Shown here: piece after piece, positions 35,693-44,778 of the stretch
Numbering within the stretch: the first letter of the stretch is position 1
Layout: every line of letters begins with the position of its first letter
NCBI RefSeq assembly: GCF_030068445.1
Contig: NZ_JAQPOK010000100.1
Location: 1-64,000, forward strand
From: Roseofilum halophilum BLCC-M91
GTDB lineage: Bacteria; Cyanobacteriota; Cyanobacteriia; Cyanobacteriales; Desertifilaceae
DNA: 64,000 bases
Direction: 5' to 3'
The notes under the pieces: generated by a model
Databases searched by the model: none
The model's input: only the letters and a program-made list of their open reading frames with translations
Told to the model about the DNA's origin: nothing
Made by a program: the position numbers and the translations under genes

Positions 35693-37036
35693 CCCTTCGA
35701 GTTCTTCCGGCATTTTGGGAATGCCCGCCGTCAGCACTTCACACCCAGTTTCGGTGACTAAAACATCATCTTCGATGCGGACTCCGATACCGCGCCATTG
35801 GGGGGGGACTTCCGGTTGCTCTTCTGCGGGTTCAACCAAGGGGGCAATATACATGCCTGGTTCCACGGTTAACACTTGACCCGGTTGTAGCACTTGCGAC
35901 TCTTCTTCATTTTGTTTATAGGCTCCTACATCATGGACATCGAGACCGAGCCAGTGGCTCGTCCGATGCATGTAATAGGGCTTATATTTATTTTCTTTGA
36001 TCAGTTCTTCCGGTTCTCCGACTAAAAAGCCTAATTCGATCATGCCTTCGACTAGCACTTGAACGGCGGTATCATGAACAGCGCTAAAGGGGTTACCGGG
36101 TTTGATTTGGGCGATCGCCTGTCGTTGGGCTTCCAGGACAATTTCATAAATCACCCGTTGTTCCATACAATACTTACCACCGACCGGATAAGTACGGGTA
36201 ATATCGCCATTGTAATAGCCGTAGGAACACCCGGCATCAATCAGTAACAAATCTCCTGCTTCTAGGGCGCGGCAGTTTTCGATGTAATGCAAAATACAGG
36301 CATTCGGGCCAGAAGCCACAATGGACGGATAGGCCGGGCCAACTCCTCCGCGACGACGAAAGAGACGCTCCATTTCCGCTTGAATTTCATACTCGTAAAT
36401 GCCCGGTTTGGCCATATCCCAAGCTAAATGATGAGCTTCTACAGAAATGGCGATCGCCTTACGCATCAGCTCCAATTCCGCCTCACTCTTGACCAAGCGT
36501 AGGGGATGTAATAGGGTCATCGGGTCTTCTAGAGCCGTGGGGCCAAAGCCTTTTTTCGGGTATTGCCTCAGTAACGACTGCCACTGCTGCAACATGGTCT
36601 GATTAAACTTTTCATCAATACCAAAATGATAGTAGAGGCGATCGGCTTTGACTAAATACTGGGGTAATTTTTCCTCCAACTCCCCAATAGGATAGGCTTC
36701 ATCCGCACCATAAACCGCCTTCGCATCCTCGACTCCGACGCGGTAACCGCTCCAAACTTCCTTCTCCCACTCCTTCGGTTGCACAAACAAAATAAACCGG
36801 TGTTCCTCATGGTGAGGCGCTAAAACCGCTACCGCTTCCGGTTCATTAAACCCAGTCAGATAGAAAAAATCGCTCTCTTGGCGAAAGGGATGCTCCACAT
36901 CCCGGTGCATCACCGCTAGGGGAGCGCTGCGAAAAATGGCTGTACTTTTTGCCATTTTCGCCATGACTTTTTCCCGGCGCTGGCGATATTCGTCTTGCAG
37001 GTGTACGGAAACGGCCTCGGAGAGGGATGAAACCAC
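35687..37036 (-). CDS. pepP: Aminopeptidase P family protein
   Basis: This 449-residue metallopeptidase removes N-terminal residues before proline. The N-terminal domain has the family RREKVMAKMAKSTAIF and SDFFYLTGFNEPEA. The C-terminal pita-bread domain shows the metal ligands: LIDAGCSYGYYNGDITRTYP (two Asp), HWLGLDVHDVG (His), TVEPGMYI (Glu) and RIEDDVLVTETG (Glu). Length and motifs match cyanobacterial PepP. The start is GTG at 37036, the only in-frame start before the conserved region. Confidence 0.9.
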   Translation of the reverse strand: MVSSLSEAVSVHLQDEYRQRREKVMAKMAKSTAIFRSAPLAVMHRDVEHPFRQESDFFYLTGFNEPEAVAVLAPHHEEHRFILFVQPKEWEKEVWSGYRVGVEDAKAVYGADEAYPIGELEEKLPQYLVKADRLYYHFGIDEKFNQTMLQQWQSLLRQYPKKGFGPTALEDPMTLLHPLRLVKSEAELELMRKAIAISVEAHHLAWDMAKPGIYEYEIQAEMERLFRRRGGVGPAYPSIVASGPNACILHYIENCRALEAGDLLLIDAGCSYGYYNGDITRTYPVGGKYCMEQRVIYEIVLEAQRQAIAQIKPGNPFSAVHDTAVQVLVEGMIELGFLVGEPEELIKENKYKPYYMHRTSHWLGLDVHDVGAYKQNEEESQVLQPGQVLTVEPGMYIAPLVEPAEEQPEVPPQWRGIGVRIEDDVLVTETGCEVLTAGIPKMPEELEGN

Positions 37037-37166
37037 GCGAATTGAACCTCCTGGGATAATTTGCTTAAATATCTTTTCAATTTATTACATCTTATAGCGC
37101 TTTCTGCTTTAGTTTTAGCTGCGATCTCAAGAATATTGCCAGATTTGGCGTTATCGCTCGATAGAC

Positions 37167-37673
37167 TTAGAATAGGGAATTCATTAAAGCGGTTAATCCC
37201 CAGAGCAGAAACAGGCCAAAACTGGTAATGCCGATGACGATCAGGGCTAAAATGATAATCATGACAATGATAAATCCGCGATCGGCTGCTTCCCTGGATT
37301 TAGGCGCTTGTAAATGTTCTTCAAGTAATTGCATATTCATCGCGTTGGCTTTCCAGGTGAGATCAAAAATATCACCTAAAACGGGGACAATTCCGGTCAA
37401 AGTATCGATGAGGATATTCATCACCATGCGTCCTAGAGTTTCTTTGGGTAATCTAAACCGGGTTGCCTCTAGAACAATATAAGCCGATAAAATAGCGCTC
37501 ACCATATCTCCACCCCCAGGAATTAAACCAATAATGGGATCGAGTCCCACACGGTAATTTAAACCAGGAATCGGCAGAGCGTTATCCAGGAGTTGACTTA
37601 AACGCCGCAGACGTTGAATCCGATAAAGTTTGCTTCCCTGTTCTCTGTCTGGTTCCCGATTCCTATCTTCCAT
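37167..37673 (-). CDS. DUF4112 domain-containing membrane protein
   Basis: This 168-residue protein contains the DUF4112 core (LDNALPIPGLNYRVGLDPIIGLIPGGGD), two further hydrophobic segments around ETLGRMVMNILIDTLTGIVPVLGDIFD, and a C-terminal membrane helix (VMIIILALIVIGITSFGLFLL). The family is widespread, membrane located and of unknown function. It is 25 bases upstream of nothing obvious; the next leftward gene is separate. Confidence 0.88.
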   Translation of the reverse strand: MEDRNREPDREQGSKLYRIQRLRRLSQLLDNALPIPGLNYRVGLDPIIGLIPGGGDMVSAILSAYIVLEATRFRLPKETLGRMVMNILIDTLTGIVPVLGDIFDLTWKANAMNMQLLEEHLQAPKSREAADRGFIIVMIIILALIVIGITSFGLFLLWGLTALMNSLF

Positions 37674-37698
37674 GATGAATCAATAATGAATTTTTACT

Positions 37699-38667
37699 TT
37701 AATCTAAAGAAGGTAAACGTTCTGGCCCCCAGATTTGATTGCCTTCTTTAATGGGGTCGCGCAGAGCATCACAGTTGCGCGGTTTTTGGTCAATTTTACG
37801 CTGGTTTTGACAGGATTCAAAAAAGATTTGGGCAACTAAATATTTGGGTAACATTTGCGGCCGAGATAAGGCGCGATTAAAAAAGCCTTGGGCTGCTTGC
37901 CATTGTTCGAGTTCTTTGAGAATCTGGGCTTTGAGATAATGGACTTCTGGATGATTGGGGGTCGCAGTTAAGGCTAAATTAACATATTCGAGGGCATTGG
38001 GATAGTCGCCTAAATCGCGATAGGCCATGGCAATGCCGCGATAGGCAAGATATTGGGGACGGGCCAGGTTTTCTAAACGGGCGATCGCCTGTTGGGGATC
38101 GGCAAAGGGTAAATTTACGGCTAACATCAAGTCCATATATCCCTTAATTAAATTCAACTCTGGATCGTCACCCCGAATCCGTTCGGCTTCCTTAATAAAC
38201 TTCAGTACCTCCTGTAACTGATTCAAGGCTTGGGGCGCTCCCCTCACCGGCCCATCTTTAGCCAAGGCATAACCCCCTTCCATAAAATGGCCCACTGCGA
38301 TGTACAGATTACCCCGTAAAGGATTCTCCTCCATTAAAGCCTTAGCGACTTCACGGGTTTGGGTGGCATACTCTCCCAATTGCTCCCAATCTTGGTCAAT
38401 ATAGGCCATAGAAGCAATCATGGCATACACCAAGGGATCGTCGGCTTCGGTCTGTTGGGCCTGTTGTAAATACTGTTGCCCTTGGGGATAATCTCCGCCA
38501 ATAAAAATCGCCTTAAATGCTGCTTCGGTATGGTCGCCAATGGCCTGGGGATTTTGTTGGCGGAAGGGATCGCCCGCTTGTAGGGAAGGGGTAAAAAAGC
38601 TCAGGTGCAGGCAACTGGCGATCGCCAAACCGGAGCAAAATTGAAAGAGGTTAAGCCGGTTTTTCAT
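37699..38667 (-). CDS. Sll0314/Alr1548-type TPR repeat protein, exported
   Basis: This 322-residue protein has a signal peptide (hydrophobic residues about 10-27, FTPSLQAGDP cleavage region). TPR-like helices follow: EADDPLVYAMIASMAYID, RGDDPELNLIKGYMDLM, YLAYRGIAMAYRDLGDYPNALEY and NHPEVHYLKAQILKELEQW. A two-Cys tail (FESCQNQRK, RNCDALRDPIK) and the overall order match the cyanobacterial family named after Sll0314 and Alr1548. The role is unknown; a scaffolding function in the periplasm is inferred. Confidence 0.85.
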   Translation of the reverse strand: MKNRLNLFQFCSGLAIASCLHLSFFTPSLQAGDPFRQQNPQAIGDHTEAAFKAIFIGGDYPQGQQYLQQAQQTEADDPLVYAMIASMAYIDQDWEQLGEYATQTREVAKALMEENPLRGNLYIAVGHFMEGGYALAKDGPVRGAPQALNQLQEVLKFIKEAERIRGDDPELNLIKGYMDLMLAVNLPFADPQQAIARLENLARPQYLAYRGIAMAYRDLGDYPNALEYVNLALTATPNHPEVHYLKAQILKELEQWQAAQGFFNRALSRPQMLPKYLVAQIFFESCQNQRKIDQKPRNCDALRDPIKEGNQIWGPERLPSLD

Positions 38668-38766
38668 AGGAGTTTAACGGAACAGCAATCCGTTGTGTTC
38701 TAGTCCGATAGTATACTCGATATGATGATGCATCTTTCATGAAAAGTTCCCATTCCCCTATCCCCC

Positions 38767-39399
38767 ATGCTCTATCTGAAAAACTTAACGTATCATCCTC
38801 CAGCGATTCCCGATCCGGTTCTCAAAGCCATTAACTTAGAACTGGGGCCCCAAGAATTGGGATTAATTATTGGCCCTAGTGGCTCCGGAAAAAGCACATT
38901 GATGGAAATTTTGGCCGGTTTAGTTTACCCGACGGCGGGAGAAATTTGCTGGCGCGAGCAAATTTTGATTGCTGAGGATATGCAACAATTGGCGGGATTG
39001 GTGTTTCAGTTTCCCGAACGGCATTTTTGCGGCAGTACAATTCTGGACGAGTTGCGCTTGGGTCATCCAGAGTTAGATTTAGATCGGGTGAAGGAAGCGT
39101 TGATGGAGGTGGGGTTAGATCATCTGTCGTTGCAAACGTCTCCCCATGCTTTAAGTGGAGGTCAACAGCGCCGTTTGGCGTTGGCAGTACAGCTTATCCG
39201 TCAACCGAATATTTTAATGTTGGATGAACCTACAGCCGGTTTAGATTGGTCGATGCGTCGGCAATTGGTGCAATTATTGGCTAAAATTAAGTCCCATTGG
39301 ACGTTGATGATTGTCACCCACGATCCCGATGAGTTGGTGAGTTTAGCCGATCGCTGTTGGCATTTAAACCACGGCGAGTTAACGGCGGTCAAGCTCTAG
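38767..39399 (+). CDS. ABC transporter ATP-binding protein (ECF/CbiO-like)
   Basis: This 210-residue single-domain ATPase has Walker A GPSGSGKST, Q-loop VFQFPERHF, signature LSGGQQRR, Walker B ILMLDEPT and the His switch VTHDPDEL. The FPERHF around the Q-loop resembles energy-coupling-factor ATPases. No permease or substrate protein is nearby, so the transported compound is unknown; in cyanobacteria stand-alone genes of this type are common. Confidence 0.88.
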   Translation: MLYLKNLTYHPPAIPDPVLKAINLELGPQELGLIIGPSGSGKSTLMEILAGLVYPTAGEICWREQILIAEDMQQLAGLVFQFPERHFCGSTILDELRLGHPELDLDRVKEALMEVGLDHLSLQTSPHALSGGQQRRLALAVQLIRQPNILMLDEPTAGLDWSMRRQLVQLLAKIKSHWTLMIVTHDPDELVSLADRCWHLNHGELTAVKL

Positions 39400-39464
39400 A
39401 AGGGCGATCGCGATCGTGATAAGCTGCTGGTGAACAGAGCAAAACCTTTAGGTGTGGTGCGATC

Positions 39465-40205
39465 GTGGTTTTAGAAATTTCCCAAGCTATTTCTCCCTTA
39501 CCTGCTTCTGTGGACATTTGGCAAAAGACAATGGGTTGGCAACCCACCCCCAGCCAACTCAACCAATTCCAGCAGCTCTATGGCTTAATTTTGGCGGGAA
39601 ATCGCCACATGAATCTAACCCGCATTACCGAGCCAACAGAATTTTGGGAAAAGCATTTATGGGACTCTATTCGTCCCCTGGGGTTTGCTCTATCTTCCTC
39701 TCAACCGCAAGATTGTCCCCTGAAACCTTGGCCCGCGAATCAACCCTTGCGCGGTCTGGATATTGGCACAGGAGGCGGTTTTCCGGGGCTTCCCGTGGCT
39801 TTTGCCTTGAAGCCTCTGTATCCGCAATTACAGTTAACGTTGCTCGATAGTACCCAGAAGAAGGTCTTGTTTTTAGAAGAGGCGATCGCCACCCTCAATT
39901 TACCCTACATTCAAGCTCACGTCGGTAGAGCCGAACAGATCCATCATCAACCGGACTATACTCAACACTATGATTTTTGCTTAATCCGAGCCGTCGCCAA
40001 AGCCCCAATCTGTTTACAGTATGCTCTTCCCTTTCTCAAACCTGGAGGTTTAGTCATTTTATATCGGGGGCGCTGGAGTCTGGAAGAAGAAAAAATTCTC
40101 AAGCAAACCCTACGCAGTTTAGGGGGACGGTTAACCTGGATCGATGCCTTTGTCACTCCCTTAAGTCAAGCCACGCGCCACTGTCTTTATGTGTGTAAGC
40201 AATAG
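39465..40205 (+). CDS. rsmG: 16S rRNA (guanine(527)-N(7))-methyltransferase
   Basis: RsmG (GidB) methylates G527 of 16S rRNA with S-adenosylmethionine. The 246-residue protein has the SAM-binding motif LDIGTGGGFPGLPVA, the acidic motif LLDSTQKKVLFLEEA, and RAVAKAP in place of the family RAxA. The start is GTG at 39465. An upstream ABC ATPase ends 65 bases earlier in the same direction. Confidence 0.93.
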   Translation: MVLEISQAISPLPASVDIWQKTMGWQPTPSQLNQFQQLYGLILAGNRHMNLTRITEPTEFWEKHLWDSIRPLGFALSSSQPQDCPLKPWPANQPLRGLDIGTGGGFPGLPVAFALKPLYPQLQLTLLDSTQKKVLFLEEAIATLNLPYIQAHVGRAEQIHHQPDYTQHYDFCLIRAVAKAPICLQYALPFLKPGGLVILYRGRWSLEEEKILKQTLRSLGGRLTWIDAFVTPLSQATRHCLYVCKQ

Positions 40206-40229
40206 AAAGGCAAACCCACCAAGGGAGGA

Positions 40230-40300
40230 AGGCAACAGGCAACAGGCAACAGGCAATTTCTCCGCGTCTCCGTGTCTCCGTGTCTCCGCGTCTCCGTATC
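40230..40300. repeat. GGCAACA and TCTCCGCG/TGTCTCCG short repeats
   Basis: Three to four copies of GGCAACA (40230-40256) followed by degenerate copies of CTCCGCGT/CTCCGTGT (40260-40300), another member of the minisatellite family. It fills the gap between rsmG and the MBOAT gene. Confidence 0.8.
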
Positions 40301-40321
40301 CCCCCATTCCCCATTCCCTCT

Positions 40322-41803
40322 ATGCTGTTCAATTCCTATATTTTTATTTTCCTGTTTTTACCCCTGACTTTAACCGTCTGGATCGGTTTAAATCGGTTTA
40401 AGCTGATTAAAGCCAGTCGGGTATGGTTAACCGTTACCTCTTTTGTGTTTTATGGTTATTGGAATATTTCCTATTTGCCTCTGTTGCTACTTTCCGTAGG
40501 GTTTAATTATCAGATGGGAAAGGCGATAAAACAGAGCGAACCTCAAAGCAAATCCGCTAAAACCTTGCTCTGGATAGGCATCAGCATTAACTTACTGCTG
40601 ATTGGATATTATAAATATGCCCATTTTTTGGTCAACTCTATCAACGGAATTCTGCATACTCACCTGCCAATTCCTGACATTATTCTACCCTTAGCCATAT
40701 CCTTTTATACGTTTACCCAGATTGCCTATCTGGTGGATGCTTACCGAGGAGAAACCCAAGCTCTAAACTACGATCCCTTAACCTATGGCTTATTTGTGGT
40801 CTTTTTTCCCCAACTCATTGCCGGCCCCATTTTACGACACAATCAACTCATTCCCCAGTTTCGCGCCCTCAAAACCTACATTTTCTGCCACGAAAACTTC
40901 ACCAAAGGGTGTGTCTTATTTAGCCTAGGCTTGTGTAAAAAAGTCTTAATTGCCGATCGCCTCTCCCCCTGGGTGGCTCCTGTCTTCGATCGTGCTAGTG
41001 AAGTCACCTTTCTAGAAGCCTGGATCGGCGTATTGAGTTATACCTATCAACTCTACTTCGACTTCTCTGGCTACTCCGATATGGCGATCGCATTAGGACT
41101 CATGTTTAACATCCATCTCCCCATCAACTTCAACTCCCCCTACAAAGCAACCTCCATCCGCGACTTTTGGCAACGTTGGCATATTACCCTATCCCATTTC
41201 TTGCGAGACTACCTTTACATTCCCCTAGGAGGCGATCGCAAAGGCCAAATTCGCCACTATACTCATTTAATCATCACCATGTTACTCGGTGGACTCTGGC
41301 ATGGTGCAGGTTGGAACTATGTCATCTGGGGAGGACTCCATGGTTTCTATCTATGTATTAATCATCTCTGGCGTAAACTCAACCTCGTCTTACCTCAATT
41401 TCTCTCCTGGACGATCGCATTTCTCTGTGTCATTCTTGCCTGGGTTTTATTTAGAGCCAAAACCCTCGCTGATAGCTTCACCCTTTTACAAACCATGAGC
41501 GGTATTAACGGCATCATTTTACCCAGTAACTCCCTAGAGAACATCCCCATTTTAACTCAATGGGGAATCACATTTCAATCCTGGTACTCCTTTAACTATT
41601 TACCCGAATTTTGGCAAAGTCAAAGCTTACCCTTCTTCATTCTCTTATGCCTAACCTTAGCCGTCAAATATTGCCCCAATACCCAAGAACTTATGGCTAA
41701 ATTTCAACCCAATGCTTACTGGGCAACCGGCGTAGGACTTTTAACCGCAACCGCCCTATTATCACTCAATCAAGTGTCCGAGTTTCTCTATTTCCAATTT
41801 TAG
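40322..41803 (+). CDS. MBOAT family O-acyltransferase (AlgI/DltB-like)
   Basis: This is a polytopic membrane acyltransferase of 493 residues from the ATG at 40322, chosen because it begins the first membrane helix; the upstream extension is derived from repeat sequence. It has the MBOAT signature regions: LPLAISFYTFTQIAYLVD, FPQLIAGPILRH, the catalytic His in GGLWHGAGWNYVIWGGLHG, and NFNSPYKATSIRDFWQRWHITLS. AlgI/DltB-type enzymes acetylate or alanylate exported polymers. The next gene, 16 bases on, encodes an SGNH-like partner, so the two probably modify a cell-surface polysaccharide. Confidence 0.92.
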   Translation: MLFNSYIFIFLFLPLTLTVWIGLNRFKLIKASRVWLTVTSFVFYGYWNISYLPLLLLSVGFNYQMGKAIKQSEPQSKSAKTLLWIGISINLLLIGYYKYAHFLVNSINGILHTHLPIPDIILPLAISFYTFTQIAYLVDAYRGETQALNYDPLTYGLFVVFFPQLIAGPILRHNQLIPQFRALKTYIFCHENFTKGCVLFSLGLCKKVLIADRLSPWVAPVFDRASEVTFLEAWIGVLSYTYQLYFDFSGYSDMAIALGLMFNIHLPINFNSPYKATSIRDFWQRWHITLSHFLRDYLYIPLGGDRKGQIRHYTHLIITMLLGGLWHGAGWNYVIWGGLHGFYLCINHLWRKLNLVLPQFLSWTIAFLCVILAWVLFRAKTLADSFTLLQTMSGINGIILPSNSLENIPILTQWGITFQSWYSFNYLPEFWQSQSLPFFILLCLTLAVKYCPNTQELMAKFQPNAYWATGVGLLTATALLSLNQVSEFLYFQF

Positions 41804-41819
41804 CATAGGGAGAAAACCA

Positions 41820-42998
41820 TTGTTACATCAACATCCAAAAAAGCGCCACAAAAATTCTCATCAATCGATTGCCTTTAACCTCTTATTTGGGTTTTGGGTT
41901 ATCTTACCCTTGGCGATCGTCGGTGGATTTAATCTCCTCATCGATCCCTATGGAGTTTATAATGAATTTTTCATTTTGCGGCAACTTAATGAGTATAAAC
42001 CCAAGAAAGAAGATAATGACCGACTCTATAAAGCCATAGACATTATTCATCTTCAACCCAATACCATCTTACTCGGTTCATCTAGAGTCAAACGAGGCTT
42101 AGATCCCAATCATCCCGCTCTAGAGGCTTTCCCCCCAGTTTATAACTTAGGTCTCAATGGGGCAAACATCTATGAAATCAGACGATATTTAGAGCATACC
42201 TTAGCCAATAATCCTAGGCTTAAGCGAGTGATTTTAGGACTCGATTTTTTTACCTTCGATCATCACATTAAAAATCAGCCTGGTTTTGCCGAATATCGCT
42301 TAGAAAAAAAGCAAGTTGCCTGGAAAGATAAAATCAATACCACCTTATCCTTAGACACCTTAGCCAGTAGCCAGGAAACCATTCAGGCTAATTTTGACAC
42401 GCCTAGATCCGAGCAATTTTCGGAACATCAAGGCTTTTTACCCTACTTTAAAATTCATGATGGTAATACAGAGATTCGCTTTCAGGGGTCAACCACACTA
42501 TTTTTTATCGAGCATAAGAATTATCAGCTATCGGCAGCGTATATGCAAGATCTAAAGAAGATTGTCCAGCTTTGTCAACAAAACGAAGTGGAATTAATTC
42601 CTTTTATTTCTCCCGCCCATGGGATTCGATTACAGTTAATTTATGCCAGTGGAAAATGGCCAGTTTTTGAAGAATGGAAGCGGCAAATGGTAGCGTTAAT
42701 GGGATCGGTTTGGGATTTTTCCAATTATAACTCAGTGACTGAAGAACGGTTAAGCGAAAGCATGAATTATTATGTAGATGATTCCCATTATACCAAGCCC
42801 ATTGGCGATTGGATTCTCAATCGCGTTTTGGGTTATCAAGAAGAAGAAGTTCCGCCAGATTTCGGAGTTCTCTTAACCCGTGATAACCTGGATCGGGTTT
42901 TAGAAAATAATCGTCAAGATCGCGATCGATGGCAGCAGGAATACCCTGAATCTGTGGAGTTTGTCCAATCGATTCAGGCAGATACGATTAAAAATTAA
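41820..42998 (+). CDS. SGNH-like (AlgJ/DltD-type) partner of the MBOAT protein
   Basis: This 392-residue protein has an N-terminal membrane anchor (FNLLFGFWVILPLAIVGGFNLL) and an SGNH-hydrolase-like extracytoplasmic domain. Catalytic-type motifs are LLGSSRVKRG (block I Ser), NLGLNGANIYE, and a DDSHYTKPIG segment near the end giving the Asp/His pair. The start is TTG at 41820 with AGGGAGA ahead of it. It follows the MBOAT gene by 16 bases. By analogy with AlgI-AlgJ it would move the acyl group from the membrane carrier to the polymer. Confidence 0.8.
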   Translation: MLHQHPKKRHKNSHQSIAFNLLFGFWVILPLAIVGGFNLLIDPYGVYNEFFILRQLNEYKPKKEDNDRLYKAIDIIHLQPNTILLGSSRVKRGLDPNHPALEAFPPVYNLGLNGANIYEIRRYLEHTLANNPRLKRVILGLDFFTFDHHIKNQPGFAEYRLEKKQVAWKDKINTTLSLDTLASSQETIQANFDTPRSEQFSEHQGFLPYFKIHDGNTEIRFQGSTTLFFIEHKNYQLSAAYMQDLKKIVQLCQQNEVELIPFISPAHGIRLQLIYASGKWPVFEEWKRQMVALMGSVWDFSNYNSVTEERLSESMNYYVDDSHYTKPIGDWILNRVLGYQEEEVPPDFGVLLTRDNLDRVLENNRQDRDRWQQEYPESVEFVQSIQADTIKN

Positions 42999-43044
42999 AA
43001 ATGGGTAGGGGCGAAAAAGAGGCAAGCCCCTACTGTTTTTTTGG

Positions 43045-44679
43045 TTAACCTCGATCGTCGCTATTTTCTGTTACCATCGGATCGCGCCAAAAAACGATCG
43101 CCTCATTCAACGGTTGAATTTGACTTCCTGGGAAGTAAAATTGCACGATGTTTTCCCCATTCCAGCCTAACTCTGCCAAGCGATAGGCCCCAGTCTGACT
43201 TAATCCTACCCCATGGCCAAAGCCACCGCCGACAAAGGTATAGCCTTTGAGCGCTTGGTTCTCATCCAACATGGGGTCAAGATAAAAGAGGGTACTAATG
43301 GGAGGATAAAAGGCGTTGCGAATCTGGTCTTTTCTAATTTCTAAGGGCCCCTTATCGGTTTGCACTTCCATGGTTAAGACTCGACCCGATGACGCTCGTT
43401 CGGTCACTTTGACGCTCTCAATGGTTTGAATTCCGGCCATGGGATGGTTACGGTTGCTCAAATATTTGTTCAAGAACTCAGTCATGTCTTTTAAGGAGGT
43501 GCTATAACGCCACCGGAAACGGTTCCACCCGGTTTCATTAAATCCCTGTTTGAGATTAAGAAATTGCCGTAAATTCGCTTCATTGCCTAAGCTTTTCTGG
43601 GATAAATCCCAAATGACCCCGGTAGAATCAACCCTCGCTCGCAGATAGGGCCGTGCTGGGCCATCCCAGACATCTTCAAAGGGTGCAGTAATGCCACCAG
43701 TGGTGGAAGAATAGAGGGCATCGACCAATTCATTCTCGTAGGTGGCGACTAAACTGCGAGTCGCGGCGATCGCCCGATCGGCCCTAGCGGACGCATCTCC
43801 TAACCCCCAATACACCTGACAATCGGTAGTTGCGCAGAGTTCATAATCATCAATGGCAAACCGGCGTAAGTTTCTCAGGGTATAGGTTCGCGCTAGAATC
43901 GCCTGGGCTTCCACGGCTGCGGGGGGAGCTTGGGGGCCAATTTCATGGGGAACCACGCCCCGCAAATAGGTCTCTAAGGGGACAAAATTGACCAAGGTGA
44001 AATCGCCATAGGCATTGGGCTGCATTTGCAAGGAGCCGCCATAGAGCCGGGTGGTTCCTCCAGTATGCACCACTTGAATCCGGTCATTGCCACTCTCAAC
44101 TTCTAGGGAACGCCGGTTATATCGATACCCATTAACAATCCAATAGGGTTGGGGATAGGTGCGTAAGACTTGCGTTTCAATATGGGCGATGGTGTTGCCC
44201 TCAGACTTTAAGCTATCGAGTAACATGCGGCGTAGTAGGGGCGTATTATAGACCTCGCGCTTGGCCCAAACTTGCCAGCGTTTGGGATTGGCAATTTCGA
44301 CTTCTAAACCCCGTTCGCGCCATTTTTGGGCATCATGTTCGGCACTTTCAAAGCTGCGATGGGTACTCAAGACAACCCGTTCCTCCACCATGGGTTGGGG
44401 TAGGGGTTTCATCTCGATCTGGAGTTTAACGCTATTGGTTTCTAGGGTTCTTTCTCCTTCTACTGTTGCATAGCGTAGGGTTAGGCGATCGCCGGGCAAT
44501 GCGTTTAAAGTTAACGCCTCCCCAGCTTGATCCCCAAACCGTTGTTCAATACCAATTTTCAGCAGGCGATTGGCTTGAGACCATCCTGGAAGGGCCGACA
44601 ACCCCACCATCGCCAACGACATCATAGCCGCGCTCACCCATTTTGCCGGTTGAATTCCCATTGTCTTAAACTGGATCAT
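43045..44679 (-). CDS. SpoIID/LytB domain-containing protein
   Basis: This 544-residue exported protein has a hydrophobic signal-like N-terminus (MMSLAMVGLSALPGWSQA). An N-terminal ~190-residue region with SH3/SPOR-like strands (FESAEHDAQKWRERGLEVEIA) precedes the SpoIID domain with VVPHEIGPQAPPAAVEAQAILARTY, CATTDCQVYWGLGD and GGFGHGVGLSQTGAYRLAELG. In Bacillus SpoIID is a lytic transglycosylase; cyanobacterial members are presumed to act on peptidoglycan. Confidence 0.9.
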   Translation of the reverse strand: MIQFKTMGIQPAKWVSAAMMSLAMVGLSALPGWSQANRLLKIGIEQRFGDQAGEALTLNALPGDRLTLRYATVEGERTLETNSVKLQIEMKPLPQPMVEERVVLSTHRSFESAEHDAQKWRERGLEVEIANPKRWQVWAKREVYNTPLLRRMLLDSLKSEGNTIAHIETQVLRTYPQPYWIVNGYRYNRRSLEVESGNDRIQVVHTGGTTRLYGGSLQMQPNAYGDFTLVNFVPLETYLRGVVPHEIGPQAPPAAVEAQAILARTYTLRNLRRFAIDDYELCATTDCQVYWGLGDASARADRAIAATRSLVATYENELVDALYSSTTGGITAPFEDVWDGPARPYLRARVDSTGVIWDLSQKSLGNEANLRQFLNLKQGFNETGWNRFRWRYSTSLKDMTEFLNKYLSNRNHPMAGIQTIESVKVTERASSGRVLTMEVQTDKGPLEIRKDQIRNAFYPPISTLFYLDPMLDENQALKGYTFVGGGFGHGVGLSQTGAYRLAELGWNGENIVQFYFPGSQIQPLNEAIVFWRDPMVTENSDDRG

Positions 44680-44778
44680 AACGTTTCCACTCTCCCATCA
44701 GGCTGACATCTTTATACTGTACATAGATTCTGAATACAGCGATCGCCCATTGTTCCACCGGAAAGTTATGCCCATACC

